Shown here in pieces: positions 1 to 12,900 of a stretch of DNA of 64,000 nucleotides. Both the position numbers and the translations under genes were made by a program. The DNA lies in assembly GCF_024763615.1 (NCBI RefSeq), contig NC_077224.1:67466712-67530711 (forward strand), written 5' to 3'. Below the pieces are notes generated by a model, which did no database searches, was not told where the DNA came from, and saw only the letters and a list, made by a program, of their open reading frames with translations. Within the stretch, counting starts at the first letter, position 1. The number at the start of each line of letters is the position of its first letter. The DNA comes from Phlebotomus papatasi. Lineage: Eukaryota; Arthropoda; Insecta; Diptera; Psychodidae.

Positions 1-1589
1 TGTCTTATCGTTATTAACCAACCACCCAACCAAATAATAACTTCTATATATTTTTTTTATTTACTATAAAAGAGATACAGATTACAGACCCTTGTAACTA
101 GCCAAGAGTCTAGCTTTATAGATTTAATAAATACGTTTTAATTTTTTGAATATTTATAAATTTCTTTTCTTTAATACGTAATAAAATTGTTTACTAATTA
201 AAGAACATACTAAAGATTTCTATGATTCCTTCATTTAACATGAGAAGCCACTGCATGTCTCAAAGTTTATTTTGTCATACTATTCTCATTCCAAGAGATT
301 ATATTTCACTCTATGGATTAATATTTGATATGTGATACTGATTCCTTCCTCAAACTCTCAAAGATAGATTGGGAAATAAGAAACCCATAAAAGTCAATCA
401 AAATGTATTGATTTTAACTATAATATCTCACTATCAAAGATATTCATTCAAATTTCCGTGGTGTATTTCCGCGAATTTAGTGACAAAACAACAACAAAAA
501 ATTACATAGAAAACATTAAAATTTTCAAATATTTAATATAACGTGGTATTGGAAACTCTAATCTTGATCTTTATTTAACGCCTAAAAAATATATTGCCGT
601 TTTTGCAACTTTAATTCTTTTCTCTTTGTTAAAAACAGAAATAATCAGTGAACACTATTAAAATGAAACCATGAAAGATTTTGCATTGTAAATCTAAAGT
701 GAAAAAAAACAAAGCTATAAAGACAAGCTTCAATCCCAAAAAAGGTAAGAAGTTACTCACAATAATTAATTTGATTTCACTTCGTATCAAAGATGCGGAT
801 CTTTGAAAGAAATCCCATAAAAAGGTGATATAAAAAGCAGAATATTGTCATCATTTTGGAAAGTGAAGGTGAAGAAACAGTAACCTTGATTTTTCTGCAC
901 CATTAATTTTGGCTAATCTTTAAAAGTCGAACACTTCCTAATTTTATCTGCTATTAATTTAGGAAATCTCTGAAGAATCTAAATTTATGCTTCGGATTCA
1001 GCATTTCAATGCATTGCACTAGTCATCGTCTTAAATTTATTTTATTTAGAATTTTTTCAAATGGGGAAATTTTGTTACATAGGGCCAAAGGAACACTTAT
1101 TGGCATTTTAAAAACTTGTATCATGACTTACTGGCACCCTATTTTGTTCATTTGGGATATGTAATTTTAACACCAATCCTATTATAGGAAGAGGTACCTT
1201 AATTAATAAACGTCATATTACTTGCGTTTTATTAGGTACAATAATTAAATTTCAATATTTTGACGAAATTACCAATAGGTGTTCCCTGCTGATCAGGTGT
1301 TCCATCGACCCTACATTTATTTATAGAAAATCAAAAGAATATATATTTATCTGATATTTGACCTATTTAGTGAAACTTCCTTAAACACTTAAAATTTTAA
1401 TGAATTCGAAGAAAAATAATTAGAAAAATAATGATATTTTGAATTTTCTTTAAAAGAAAATGTAAAGAAAAGCACTCTACACGATGGCATACCAATTTTG
1501 ACCAACTTATTTTCGAAAATTTAGAATAGAAATCCGTATTCCACTATTGGATTTTTTGGAAAATCTTCCCTCCAAAAAATACTTTTAGC
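1..1589. other. AT-rich noncoding DNA, no gene seen
   Basis: I see no open frame of coding character, no RNA gene and no clear inverted repeat in this stretch. It is homogeneous AT-rich sequence upstream of the receptor cluster. Confidence 0.5.
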
Positions 1590-1594
1590 AAAAA

Positions 1595-1790
1595 TTCTCA
1601 CTAGGGGTAAAATATGACAGAAGCAAGGGGTAACTCAGATAAACCCTTGTCGATTGTCTGAGAAACGCTTCGCGAAACCTGAGAAACCCACTCTTTGTAT
1701 GCCCGAACCCGACAAATGCAACAATTGCATCGCGAAGCCCGAGAGACTCGATTTTTGCATTGCTAAACTCGAGAACTAGCGATTCCAAAG
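1595..1790. repeat. Short GC-richer block of degenerate tandem units
   Basis: Units of roughly 35-40 bp recur about four times with variations of the words CCCGAGA, CGCGAAGCCC and TTTTTGCAT. The block is richer in G+C than its surroundings. The minus strand is open for 73 codons across it, but that reading is a by-product of the repeat and has no recognisable domain. Confidence 0.4.
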
Positions 1791-1849
1791 GACTGAAAAA
1801 CAACATATTTTCTCTATTTTTTTTAATAACAAGTTTTTATTTTAATTTA

Positions 1850-2256
1850 AGTTCTTAAGCATATAAAAGCACAACATTAGAAGTATATTTTTCTGAAATT
1901 TTCATTAAAATATCTTTAAAAAAATCAGAGGTTAGTGACCTAATTTTCGAAGACCTTTTTAGAAAAATACTTACTTTTCGGTGGACAAGATTTCGCAGAG
2001 TATATGTATATATTTGTAATGTATATAAAAAATTCTACCGTTCAAGTACAAGTTAAACTTATCAGCTAACAAAAAATATTTAATTTTTTGATGTCAGTTG
2101 AATATACTCTGAATGAGAAATCTTGTCCACCGAAAAGTATGTTTTTTTCAAAAACAGTCTCCAAAAATCAAATCTGACTGAATTTTTAAAATGTTGAAAT
2201 GAAAATTTCAGAAAATATAGTTAAAATGTTGCACCTTCATATGCTTAAGACCTCCA
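1850..2256. mobile_element. Fold-back MITE-like element
   Basis: The left half (from TTAAGCATATAAAAGCACAA) is matched by the reverse complement of the right half, which ends in TATGCTTAAG. The two halves share the inner block CGGTGGACAAGATTTC near 1981-1996 and its complement near 2129-2144. Arms are about 190 bp with a short spacer. No coding capacity is seen, so it is a non-autonomous inverted-repeat element. Its family is unknown. Confidence 0.6.
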
Positions 2257-2796
2257 ATTAAATATTTCTTTTATTATGTTGAAATAAGATGTGAAGGAAA
2301 TAAGTCTGCGTAACCCACGTAACCCCCTTATGTTAGCAGTAGAAGTGATACACCACTTCGTCCAATTCGTTTCTAGTTTGCTTTTGTAAACCACCGATAA
2401 GAGGTTTTTTTTTGCCAAACACAGATCTTGAAAAACTGTTTAAAAAGCACGTTTCGTTCTATGAAAATGGTCTAAAAAAATATCAGTTGGAAAAATATTC
2501 TGAAAAATATAGGGTGGATTGTGGAAAGGGAGACACTTAAGATAAAGTTCAATTTCAAATGCATTTTTAAGCCGAATAAATATATATTTTTTTCATTTTC
2601 TTTGCATCATGAGATTGCTTGTGAAATATTCTAACAGAATTTAACAGTTTTTAATAGGTATTTAAACCAATTAATTGGAATGATCCATCAAATTAAAAAA
2701 CAACACATTTTGAAAAAATGGACAAAATTTTGGACAAAAACAAATGAACAAAATATTATACGAAATATGTAGAAAATCAAATGTTGGGGGTTTTCT

Positions 2797-3725
2797 GCGT
2801 AGGGTGGAATCACCAGTTCTCGCCAGTGCCCCACTTCTCGCCACTTACATTGAAATCGCTATTTTTCGCAATTTATGAAATAAATGAGTCGCAATTTTTT
2901 TGTATTGTTTCTGCTTCTACGCATAGAATCGAAAAATAATAATTATTCGTTTTGGATTCACGATTTTGATCACTTTTTACAGCAATATTTTAAGCAAGTG
3001 CATCGAATCCAACATCTCTTACCAAATGTACTAAGTGTCGTCAAATTTTCATCAGGCCAAAAATACCTATTTGGGTAAATAATTTGTCTATTGAATATTT
3101 AATTGCACTTGTGGAATACATAAAATTTGTATTTAGTCAATTAATATTTCATTTTATATTATTTTTGTATAAAAATGAGGCATGGCGAGAAGTGGTAATA
3201 TTTTGGAATTGATTTTACCACCTGTCGCCATATCTTTTCAATAGGCGACGCTAACTTCACTTCGTACATTCTCAGTTGTCAAATCTGCATTGTTTACTTT
3301 CTGCAAAAGCCCCATAATTTGATTTCTCAAATAAAAGTGAAGAAAAATCATTTAAAGAGAGTAATAATAAAGTGATCACAAGGAAAGAGAAATGGTGAAT
3401 GTATTTTTTTCATAGCATTGCCTAAAATAACCGAGTGTGGTTCTTTTCAAGTGGGTGGCGAGAAGTGGTTACAAATTTTACAAAACTGGCGAAAAGTGGT
3501 AAAAAGTGGCGACGAAATGGTTATTTTTGCATTATTAATAAAAATCAGTTTTTTTAAGTAGTCCAGCGTTATGTTCTAGGATTATTGTTTTCACGTATCT
3601 AGAGCCAATACATCTAAGTAACTTTGTGTCAAATTTGACTTATCTTGTAACAAGGATTCAAAAGTTATGATTGAATGAATTTAATTTTTTCCTAAACATG
3701 GCGATAGCCGGTTATTCCACCCTAT
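2797..3725. mobile_element. MITE/DNA transposon remnant with TA-flanked inverted ends
   Basis: The left end reads TAGGGTGGAATCACC. The right end, reverse-complemented, reads TAGGGTGGAATAACC, so the ends form about 15 bp terminal inverted repeats including TA. Internally the words CGCCA and AGTGG recur on both sides. Sequence outside (GGAAAGGGAGACACTTAA near 2525; AAGGAAGTGTCTCACATTCC near 3768) is also inverted, so this element may sit inside an older one at about 2505-3845. Confidence 0.5.
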
Positions 3726-3849
3726 ACTTGCACATTGCAATATTTAATTGATTTATTATCAAGTTTTTAAGGAAGTGTCTCACATTCCACACTGCTTTGT
3801 CCAACTTTCCAAACTGTCTCGCTTTAGACAAATTACCCTATCATTTGGA

Positions 3850-4707
3850 TATTCCTCTCATTTACAAGTCTTCGTAATAAAACGAAATAATATAACATAA
3901 ATTACGCTAAGTCCATCAATATTTAATCCAGTAACGGTTTTACTGTTTAAAACTATTTAATTTCCTGGAAATTTAAAAAAAATCCGTTTTCCGTATTTCT
4001 TCCCACGTTCTCATTTTTGAAAAAAAATCGGAATTGTGTTAGCATTCCAATAGTACAATGCTATTAAAAAAATTATTAGTGAAAACTTTGAATAATTATT
4101 TACCATTAATACTTCTGAGTTCACTATTAAAATTATGAACTAACTTTCAGTGAATGCAGTTTAATAGAAAAATTGCGTTCATACCAAAATTGCGTCTTTG
4201 GATGTAAGTAAGATCCAAAGACAAGTATGTTTCATATTCAATGTTGTTAATTAAGAATAAAAAAAAAACGAAGTTTTATAAATTTCATAAGTCTACAAAA
4301 ATTATGAAATATCAAGTTGCCCTTTCGATTGCAAAAGTGTAATAATATAAAGCTTTACTAGCTTCAAATTAATCAAAATATTGTGAGATTTTGTGAGAAA
4401 CTGTCTTGGAAGCTCAAAATTCTCCCAAAAAGAGAGTAAGTAATATTCAAAGACGATCCGTTTAAATATTTATTAATTCATGTGGCAATTAACGTCAATT
4501 TCAGCTCACATCAACCATTCTGTATATGATTATTCTTATGCAATTTTCAGCAAACTCCAAAAATTTCTACAAAATCATTAAAATTGAATTCTCATCAATC
4601 ATCCCAGTATCACAGTATAAATATAAATTTCTATCTATTCGATCAATTTGGAAAGTTATATAGTTTGCAATAGAATTTTCTGGATTGCACCTTCTTGGAG
4701 AGAAGCA
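3850..4707. other. 5' flank of the receptor cluster
   Basis: This is AT-rich DNA upstream of the first receptor gene. No upstream coding exon is recognised. A small inverted repeat around TCTTTGGATG / CATCCAAAGA-like words occurs near 4195-4222. A promoter for the cluster is expected here, but I cannot place it. Confidence 0.3.
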
Positions 4708-7700
4708 ATGAAGGACTTGCAAATGACAAACATTTTTCTGAAAAAATTTCTACCACTTTTTTATTTTATGGGCGTATGTGCAAAATCTACAAATAAGAAA
4801 ATTGACAAATACCTCTTTGTCATATCAATAATACATACAATGATGTTGAGCTCAATTCTCTGGTTTGTCTATGTTAACCGGTGTAAGGTATTCTATATGG
4901 ATACAAAAGTTGGAACTATCACAGATGTGATACAGCTCATTGCACCAATTCTAACCCACTTCATAATGCTAATTGAAGCTCAGAACTTTCGACAAATGGA
5001 CCTCAAAATGTGGTCACTCATTGAAAAAGTGGATTTAACATTGAAAATGTCAAGTGCAACGAACAACATATCAATGAGTAAAGCCATAACCTTCAATATA
5101 TCATGTTTGATATTTGATATTTACGTTATAGTGTCCGTTCATCCAGTAGCATCAGAATGGGCACGTTTATGTACAGCAAGGATCTTCTCCTTTTGCATTG
5201 AAAGACTAATGATCACCCATTATGTCCTCTATATGGATTACATAGAAAATAGACTTGCACTCATTAAGGAACAAATTGAACAGCTCCCCAAGCAGCAACT
5301 CAGGAGGAAGATGGTGACAATAAATAAATTAATATATACCCACAATGGCATATGGAAGTTATCGAAGGAAATAAATAAAAGGTCAACTTATGCCATTCTT
5401 GCAACGCTCATTGACAATTTTCTCATTCTCACCGTCAACTCATACTGGATCTATACGAAATTATGCTATAAACATAGGCATTATGTTTTTATTCATGGTA
5501 ATTATACTATATACTGGATTTTCTTTTATATCCTTTCTACACACACACACAGCGCAATTTCTGAATTCTGCCTTTAATTATATTTTGTATATACGCACAA
5601 CTCATTGCAGAAATCCATGTTAATTAATTTGTCAATACCATTGATAACTTTTTATAAAAGCAAATAAAATGCAATTTATTAAGAAATACTGAATTAATTT
5701 CAGTATACTATCGATTTGTATGGAAAAGTTATACTCCTACTATAGAAGAGTATACACTGTTGAAAATATTAAAGAAAATTTTGAAAATGTTTTTAAATAA
5801 CGTAAATAGTAATTTTTCGAAAGTTTTGTATTACTTTTGAATTATAAAAACTCATAAACCACTAGATAACTAATAGTGGCAAGGGGTATTGGCTTTGGTA
5901 AATTGTCAAATTCATGACTCAGGTGATATAAACTACTCTACGTCTATGCTGCAGCACATTGGACAGTAGATTGGTAAAAACGGTTAGAAAATATCAATTT
6001 TCAAATGCATTTTTAGTGGACGAAAAGATTTAAATATTGATGACATAGAGAAAATTGAGTCATGAATCAATTTGGTAGCTCACACGGAGACAAATTTCAG
6101 TGTTTTGGGTAAGGCTAGCCTTATTGATAATTATAAGCTTGTGATAATCTTAAACTTGTGACGAAATCTACTTTGTTTTCTTATGAGTCGTAATCCTAAT
6201 GCCTTAGACACGCTTACGACTTAAGCCGAGAGACAGCTTAACGTAATTATAATCAAAATAATGATTTGACCAAATTCCCTTAGTTAGTCAAACTAACTAA
6301 GCCGTTTCTCGGCTTAAATCGCAAGTGTGTCTGCGGCATAACTCTGAGCAACAAACAACTATTGTTTAATGATTTTTCCGTTTGTATTAAATTATAATCC
6401 AGGCCGGAATACTGCTTTCACGTCTTTAACATAATAAGACTTTATACAGCGAACGACAAAAAAGTTAAGGCATTTTGCCGCTGTAAGTAATGAGCATTAC
6501 TGAGAGCAGTAACTTTCCAACTAGAATGCTTAAAATTGAATTATAACCTGGGTCGAATAGACTTATCGAGAAGACCTGAAAGTATGACACGCACTGAATC
6601 CGTTATACGTTATACGTTTAACCGAAAGCGTTAGGATTTTTTTCCGTGAGATTTTTATATGCTGAATATAGGATTTTTAAGATTTGAAAAACCTGTAATT
6701 TTTAGAATAATTAACTTTAAGGTATAATATTCATAGGAAAGTCAGAGAGCGATAAGGAGTAAGATGGAGTCTACACTTATGGATGTTACACCACAGCGTG
6801 CAAAAATCTTAAGTTCTTACCTAAAACAGATTTCAAAAAGTCATAAAGATATTGGTTTATGATGTGATTACCAAATTTTCAGATTTTTGAAATCAATTTT
6901 ATGTAATAACTTAACCTTTTCGCAAGCTGTCCATAAGTGTATAACATCAATAAAGTGTAGACTCCACCCTACCTAAAAAGCAAAGAAACACATTCGTTTT
7001 TGCCTTTGTCCTAAATTTACCTCTTCCTAACCAACTTACGCCAATAGATCCCAAAATTGTTAAAATTGCTCTATAATAGGTCATTGAAGTTATGTTAAAA
7101 ATTAATGTTCGGTTAAAACCAGTTCAGTCTTGTCCGAAACTGCAATACTTTTCCAATGAATAGCATATTTTATCCAAAAGGTTGAGAAATCCGCTTTCTA
7201 AAGTCGTTAATCTTTAGATTTTGTAAAACAGATGTTAGCAATTATTAAAGACGAATTCGCAAAATGATTAATATATCCGTATATATCTTCAAAACAGGTC
7301 CCAGTCAAAATCCCGAAAGCCAAAATCCCGAGAAAACCAAAAATAGCAAAAGCCAAAATCGCGAATGGATCGAAATAACTAATAGAAAAATCCCGGATAG
7401 GTCTGAATGAAAAACCAAAATCCTGAATGGGCTAAAATCCCGAACGACAAAATCCCCAAAAACAAAATTCCGAAAGCCAAAATCCCTAAAAGGAAAAATC
7501 TCGTAAACCAAATCCCGAAACCAAAATTCAGAATTCTTAAAAGTATCACAGCTACTCTTGCGATCCTTGCGATAGCATCCACTTGGAGGTAAAGGGAAAT
7601 TTTCTGTTTTAAGCAATTATTCTACACATTATTCTCCGTATTATTTCGTTCCTTTCAGAATTTTGATTATTCAAGACTCTAGCTTTCGGAATTTGGCTTT

Positions 7701-9782
7701 CAGGATTTTGGCTTTTCGGAATTTTGGTTTTCGAGATTTTGACTCATTCGGGATCTTGTCTCTTAACTGAGAGAAATCCGAAAAAATTAAAATAACATTC
7801 CGGAAAAGTTAATTTTATCCTGTAGTATTGATCCGACATTGGTGTAAATATTATGCTTTTTAGGTGTATTAGGGGTTAAAGTTACCCTTTTCCATGTTAA
7901 TTTTACCCTTAAAAAGGTGTGAAATTAACATTAAAAAATGTTGATATATTTTTACACCTAAAAAGTGTTAAATTTATGAGGAAAAAAAGTTAATCGCATC
8001 CCCGTTTTTTTCTCAGTGTTAGAAGTTTTGACTTTTTAGGATATTGGCTTTCAGGATTTCGGCTTTCGCGATTTTGGCCGATAATAATTCAAAACATATC
8101 TGGAATTGAAAAAAAAATCACGATACGTTTTCGAAATCCCCTAGAATTCCCTATGAAACATTTTTTTTTACTATTTTAAAAGTTTATATAATTTTAACAC
8201 GGAAGATATTTAAATTTGAGAAAATATCTATTTGGATATTTAAAATTCTTAAATTTATTGGCCATCAGAAACCTGTTTTTAGTTGTTTTTTCCTGACTAT
8301 ATATAGAAAAAAACTCCGCAGTAAGAAAAAAAATTATTTTTTGGGGTCATCAGTAACCCAGTTGTTCTTACAGGGTTAAATCGTGTATAAACTATAACAT
8401 AAATAACTTTGAACGATATATTATTCTATTTAGCTTTTTCAAAAGTGTACAATAGTCAAACAAAAAAAACGTCTTGCAAGGATCGTTAATCTGCAAATAA
8501 TATAACAAATCTTTTACTTTATTTATTTTTCTTTGTAATAAGTAGTTTTAATTACAATCTATTAGCCAACTGGCATAAAAATCGATAATTCAATTTAAAT
8601 TTACAAAATTGTTTATGTGTAGTAAAGGTAGTAAGGTGAGAAACAAATTTTTCTCTCAAAATTTCCCTCAGTATCCAATGAAAAGTACACCGAAAGAGGA
8701 TGAAATAATTCAATGTAGAAAATTCTATAAGGGGTTTCAGATAAAATATTCCGTTCGATGTTCAACAGAAAGTATACATATATTTATATATAGTATACAG
8801 TCTAGTGCCAACACAAGACTGAGTACCAGGGAGAAAATAATGAAGTTGCATGAAAAGAAAATTTAAAGTGTATTGCATATTAAATGGGAAATCAATGCGC
8901 AAATGTTAAAGTAATGGCAAAGGGAAGATTTTCTCATTCTTCTTCCATGATCGTATAGTAAAAATTGATATTTTAATATTCTAATCAGGTATAGATTGTG
9001 GGGCTCACTTTAAATTTCTCTTTTACACCACACAAACACCATCTGTAACTCCCAGCATCATAAACATTTTTGATAAATAAGGCATTATAAATCATTAAAG
9101 TATTGCAAATTCATTGAGAAAACAGCACATTATGCCTTGGATGGTAAACCATTATATTCAGGATAAATAGTAATTCACCATGGACTTTATTATATCTATA
9201 AATATTACATGTATTATAAATTCAAAAAATTGTTGAGTAAGCTCCAAAAGAGATTCATATCAGATGTCATAGATTAATTGCATGAAAATTTCACTATAGT
9301 TTGCGTGTGAAAATTTTCCTCTATACTTAAAATACAAAATTATTATACTTAATTTCTTTTTCAGAGTCATTTTTGGTCCTCTTCAGTCCCATAGCGTGTG
9401 TCACAATTCTGACAAATTCATGCCAACGGATTAAGATCATCAATATTCATTTAATTGCATCCCTTCACAAAATTCACACTAATGATGGCAAACTTGCAAG
9501 AATTATACGTAATTTTTCTATTCAACTTTACAACTATCCCACTGTTGCATCAATAAATTTTTTGGAAATTTCCCACAAAACACTATTGGCGGTAATTGAA
9601 TTAATATTATGTCTCATTTATTCTCTACCATTCTTTATGGTATAAAAAAGCATTATATATAAATATTGTATATCATATGAAAATTTATGTGTGTAACTTT
9701 ATTATTATTGTTTTATCTCTTCCCACAGATGACAGCAGCAATAACAACTTATACAACTATTTTTATTCAATTCAATCATTAA
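4708..9782 (+). CDS. Gustatory receptor, gene 1 of the tandem array
   Basis: Insect GR-family seven-transmembrane chemoreceptor, probably a ligand-gated channel subunit in the sensory neuron membrane. Proposed exons: 4708-5497, 9365-9591 and 9729-9782, giving 356 residues, within the normal GR range of about 350-450. Exon 1 carries five to six hydrophobic segments and the YW motif (TVNSYWIY) seen in all four genes. It ends in phase 1 at a G before GTAATT and joins TTTTCAG|AG to give Glu-Ser. Exon 2 carries CQ followed by the SLHKIH and FSIQL stretches typical of GR TM6-TM7. Exon 3 has only 17 codons and encodes the hallmark TYTTIFIQF. The reading frame is open 60 bases further upstream, but the first in-frame ATG is at 4708; ATG 4723 is an alternative. 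Intron 1 is 3.9 kb and full of transposons. Ligand unknown; no clear Drosophila orthologue is named. Confidence 0.85.
6200..6341. mobile_element. Small MITE with about 40 bp inverted ends
   Basis: The ends are ACTTAAGCCGAGAGACAGCT (left) and the reverse complement of CTAAGCCGTTTCTCGGCTTA (right). They enclose a short AT core containing CGTAATTATAATC. The same end sequences recur near 34762-34900, so this is a dispersed family. It lies in intron 1 of the first receptor gene. Confidence 0.55.
6758..6973. mobile_element. Small MITE in receptor gene 1 intron
   Basis: The left end AAGATGGAGTCTACACTTAT is matched by the reverse complement of the right end (GTGTAGACTCCACCCTAC). Both ends continue inward with partly matching words (GGATGTTACAC; CACTTATGGACAGCTTGC). 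The length is about 215 bp and there is no coding capacity. Confidence 0.5.
7295..8095. mobile_element. Repeat-built fold-back element with a nested MITE
   Basis: The left arm (7295-7545) is a run of units resembling CAAAATCCCGAAAGC. The right arm (7655-7760 and 8025-8080) is the same unit inverted (GGCTTTCAGGATTTTGGC). Between the two pieces of the right arm lies a separate element at 7766-8018, flanked by TTA, with ends ACTGAGAGAAATCC and CACTGAGAAAAAAA. The arm repeats produce long but meaningless open frames on both strands. Confidence 0.6.
7766..8018. mobile_element. MITE nested in fold-back element (ACTGAGA family)
   Basis: Its ends are inverted (ACTGAGAGAAATCC / TTTTTCTCAGTG) and flanked by TTA on both sides. 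The interior word GTTAATTTTACCCTTAAAAA and about 130 bp around it recur at 14937-15100. A sequence matching its left part lies inverted at 15337-15468. At least three pieces of this family are therefore in the receptor cluster. Confidence 0.55.
8100..9364. other. Rest of receptor gene 1 intron 1, nothing recognised
   Basis: AT-rich intronic sequence. An open stretch of 85 codons at 8609-8866 has no family features and is not called. The end at 9357-9364 is the polypyrimidine tract and AG of the acceptor for exon 2. Confidence 0.4.
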
Positions 9783-9915
9783 TTGTAATATTTGGCCACT
9801 TAACTTAATGTTCTCAACAAATTGACAAAAATTCAATTTGCTTCAAGTGGACAAATTTTCCACATAAAAGGTGTGAAAAACACCCAAATTTTCCTCTATT
9901 AGTCACTGCAACAAA

Positions 9916-12900
9916 ATGAATTCAGTATGTTGTGCTTATAGTTTTCTACCATTATACCAAATATTCGGTATTTCATTTATTAGCCAAACTAATAAACAAA
10001 GAGTCACTATAACCACTTTTGGAATTTTACAAATTGTTATCCTAATTGTTACAGTTTCAACAATATTGCAATATGGTGAACATTTTTTCGTTCAAACTGA
10101 TCCAGTCTCTAAATTAACTGACATTGTCCAATGGATATCAACAATTTTTTGTCATATCATTCTCATTGGTGAATCCCTGAAAAGTTATCCTGTTGAGATA
10201 AAATTGTGGAAAATGGTTCACCATATCCACAATGAAGTAAAAAAAATAAAAAATTCATGGGAAATTAATGCAAAAATACGAAAAAATTCAATTATCAAAA
10301 TATTTCTTCTCCAACTACTTACAACTGCTGTGGAATTGTACATTATCTTGTCAATATATCAAGTTCCAGTTTGGCAAAAACATTGGATATCACGTGAATT
10401 ATCTTTCATTATCAATCGCTTTGGAATTTTGTATTTTATCTTCTTTATCGATTGGATCAATTACCATCTGATATTTTTATCCAATCAAATGAAACTTATT
10501 GTTAGTGAATATTCAACAAACTACACCATAATTAATATGGAAAGATTGTCAATTGAAAAATTGAAAATGTTGAAGGATATACACAATATGCTCATCAAAA
10601 CATCAAATTATCTCAACAGAAGATTTCCATTCTTCCTTCTTTTCTTCATCATCAGCACAATCATCTGTGTTACTTGTGATTTGTACTGGATTTTTGCGTA
10701 TCACATCTTCGCCAATAATTCCTTTATACTTGGTAAGTGTACGAATAATAATTTATTCCTTTCAAAATGTGTTTCTTTTTTCAACAGTAGGGAAAAGTAC
10801 TCTCCCTTCGAACGTTCAAGCCTTTGAATAATGTGAATTTCTTGTAGTTTTCCTCACAGACTTACATATTTCTATAAAATATTAGTTGGCTTATCATCAA
10901 TTGTTGATAATTCAGTGATAATTTAGTGCAAATCTCTTACGAAAACCAAAAGAAATTCACTTTATTCGAAGGCATGAACGTTCGAAGGGAGAGCACTTTC
11001 CTCTAGGGTATAATTGAGTAATTTATAGAACAAAATCAAATTTTGAATTTTGAAATTTCCTCACACTTTTCTAATGATTCAAAGAAAAAGACACGAAGTG
11101 TTCTATACATTTTTTCTTTGCCCATACCCAATATTCAAAATTAGATTCTGTTCAAAATTACCCTATAAATGTACAATGATATATTCAATAGATTATTCCT
11201 CTTGGAGAGCTTTGCCTATAATTTTAGACCACGCCCCTTTTTACATATTTCGTATTTTTTGAACGAAGTTCAATGTAACATCTTACGAGAAAACTACGCC
11301 CACTATTTTAATTTCGAATGACACTCCAAAGTATATACCCATAAACTATAATCCTTTAAATTCCGTCCCATTTTCTAATTGTGGCAATTGCACCTTGAGA
11401 TATATTCAATTTATACCTCTAAAGTTTACGTAACTTTGAGGATAACATAACCTAAAATTTTATCAGCGAATATTTCAAAAAGTCCTATCTTTGCAGAATT
11501 TCGAACTCTGAAATAGATCTTTCCGTGATTTAGTTTTTCGCATTCTTTTGGTGTACTACCGAAATTAATTATTAATTCAAAAAAGCATTTAAAATCGAAA
11601 ATTACAGAAGACAAACAATATCTATGCTTAAATAAGATACTTATGAAGTGACCTGCTTATGCAATCGACTGGTGTGGGCTCCAGTCCAGACTGTCGAGAG
11701 CTCTCGACACTACGTCCTACCACTTGTACGACAAACTCATGTCCGTATTCACTAAGATCGTACGATCGACTAAACTAATGCAGTCGTCTCCACCATCATC
11801 AGAGGCGCTGGGCTAGAAAGGACACAATTCGTCTCGAACATTTAGCGTTGCCTTAGTAGAGCATTTATTGCTATAAAAGTCAGGGAACTTAAGGGGTTAC
11901 ATGAGTCTCTCAAGTCAAAAAATAGGCCTTTTTTATGACAATAATTTATTGTGTCGAAAATATTTTATAACTTTTGGGATATAAGAGTAACTTTAGAACA
12001 AAATTTAAAAAAAGTTTTTTTGAATAATTTTTAAAATTCGGCCGTTGGTATCTGATTTTCGGAGCTATTTCTAAAAAAAAAGTCCTTGCGGTAGGCAGGG
12101 TTTCTCCCAGTAGGTTCATTTGAAATCAAAAAACCAAATATACTCTATCAGAGGATTAGTTGGACCCCTGGATGAACGAAGGATTTTTTTAAAAAAACAA
12201 AATTTGAATTTTTGGCAAAAGGTTTTCAAGAAAAGTATGAATTTTACCCTATTTTTCGCCACATTTAGTATTGTAAAAATGGTTCTGATTAAAAGAAGGG
12301 CAAATCCTTCGTTCAAACAGTAAATACTACTTCTCAAAAAAATTATACAAAATTTCAGAAAGATCGGTTCAGTAGACTCTGAGTAATCTTGACTACCGCT
12401 TTGTAAAACGGTGTTTCGAGAAAAACGCGTTTAAAGTTTTACAACAATATGCACGCGCGGGCGGAATACATAACTAAAACTGCTCTACCTCCGAGAGTTT
12501 TACTCCGATTGACTTGAAATTTCCAAAAAAATATTTTTCAAATATTATACTATAAAATAAAAAATTAAAAAAAAAAGATTTTTTTGACCTGAGAGACCCA
12601 TGTAACCCCTTAAGCCTTACAAAATTGTAAAAAAAGTAGGTTATATTTAGAAGTAGAATTACAAAACGAATTCTTAAATAATAAAATTAAAGAACGGGAT
12701 CAAACTCTCTCTGAAGTATTTTCAACTTCGCCATCCATCTGGCTCGATGAATTATTTTCACATAAAATGAAACAATTCGCAGACATTTAATAAGAACACA
12801 AAATTGATTTTATTACTGAAACACAATGTATTTTCCTCTCTAATTTCAGAATCGCATTTGTGCATAATTCCACCACTTTCAACCATTTTTGCAATCTTTT

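Noticed and set aside
7305..7616. 103-codon minus-strand frame with FRDF repeats
   Set aside because: It is a translation of the tandem CAAAATCCCGAAAGC units; both strands are open.
12120..12323. 67-codon frame as a transposase piece
   Set aside because: It lies in the palindromic part of the TTAA-flanked MITE and is open on both strands without domain signs.
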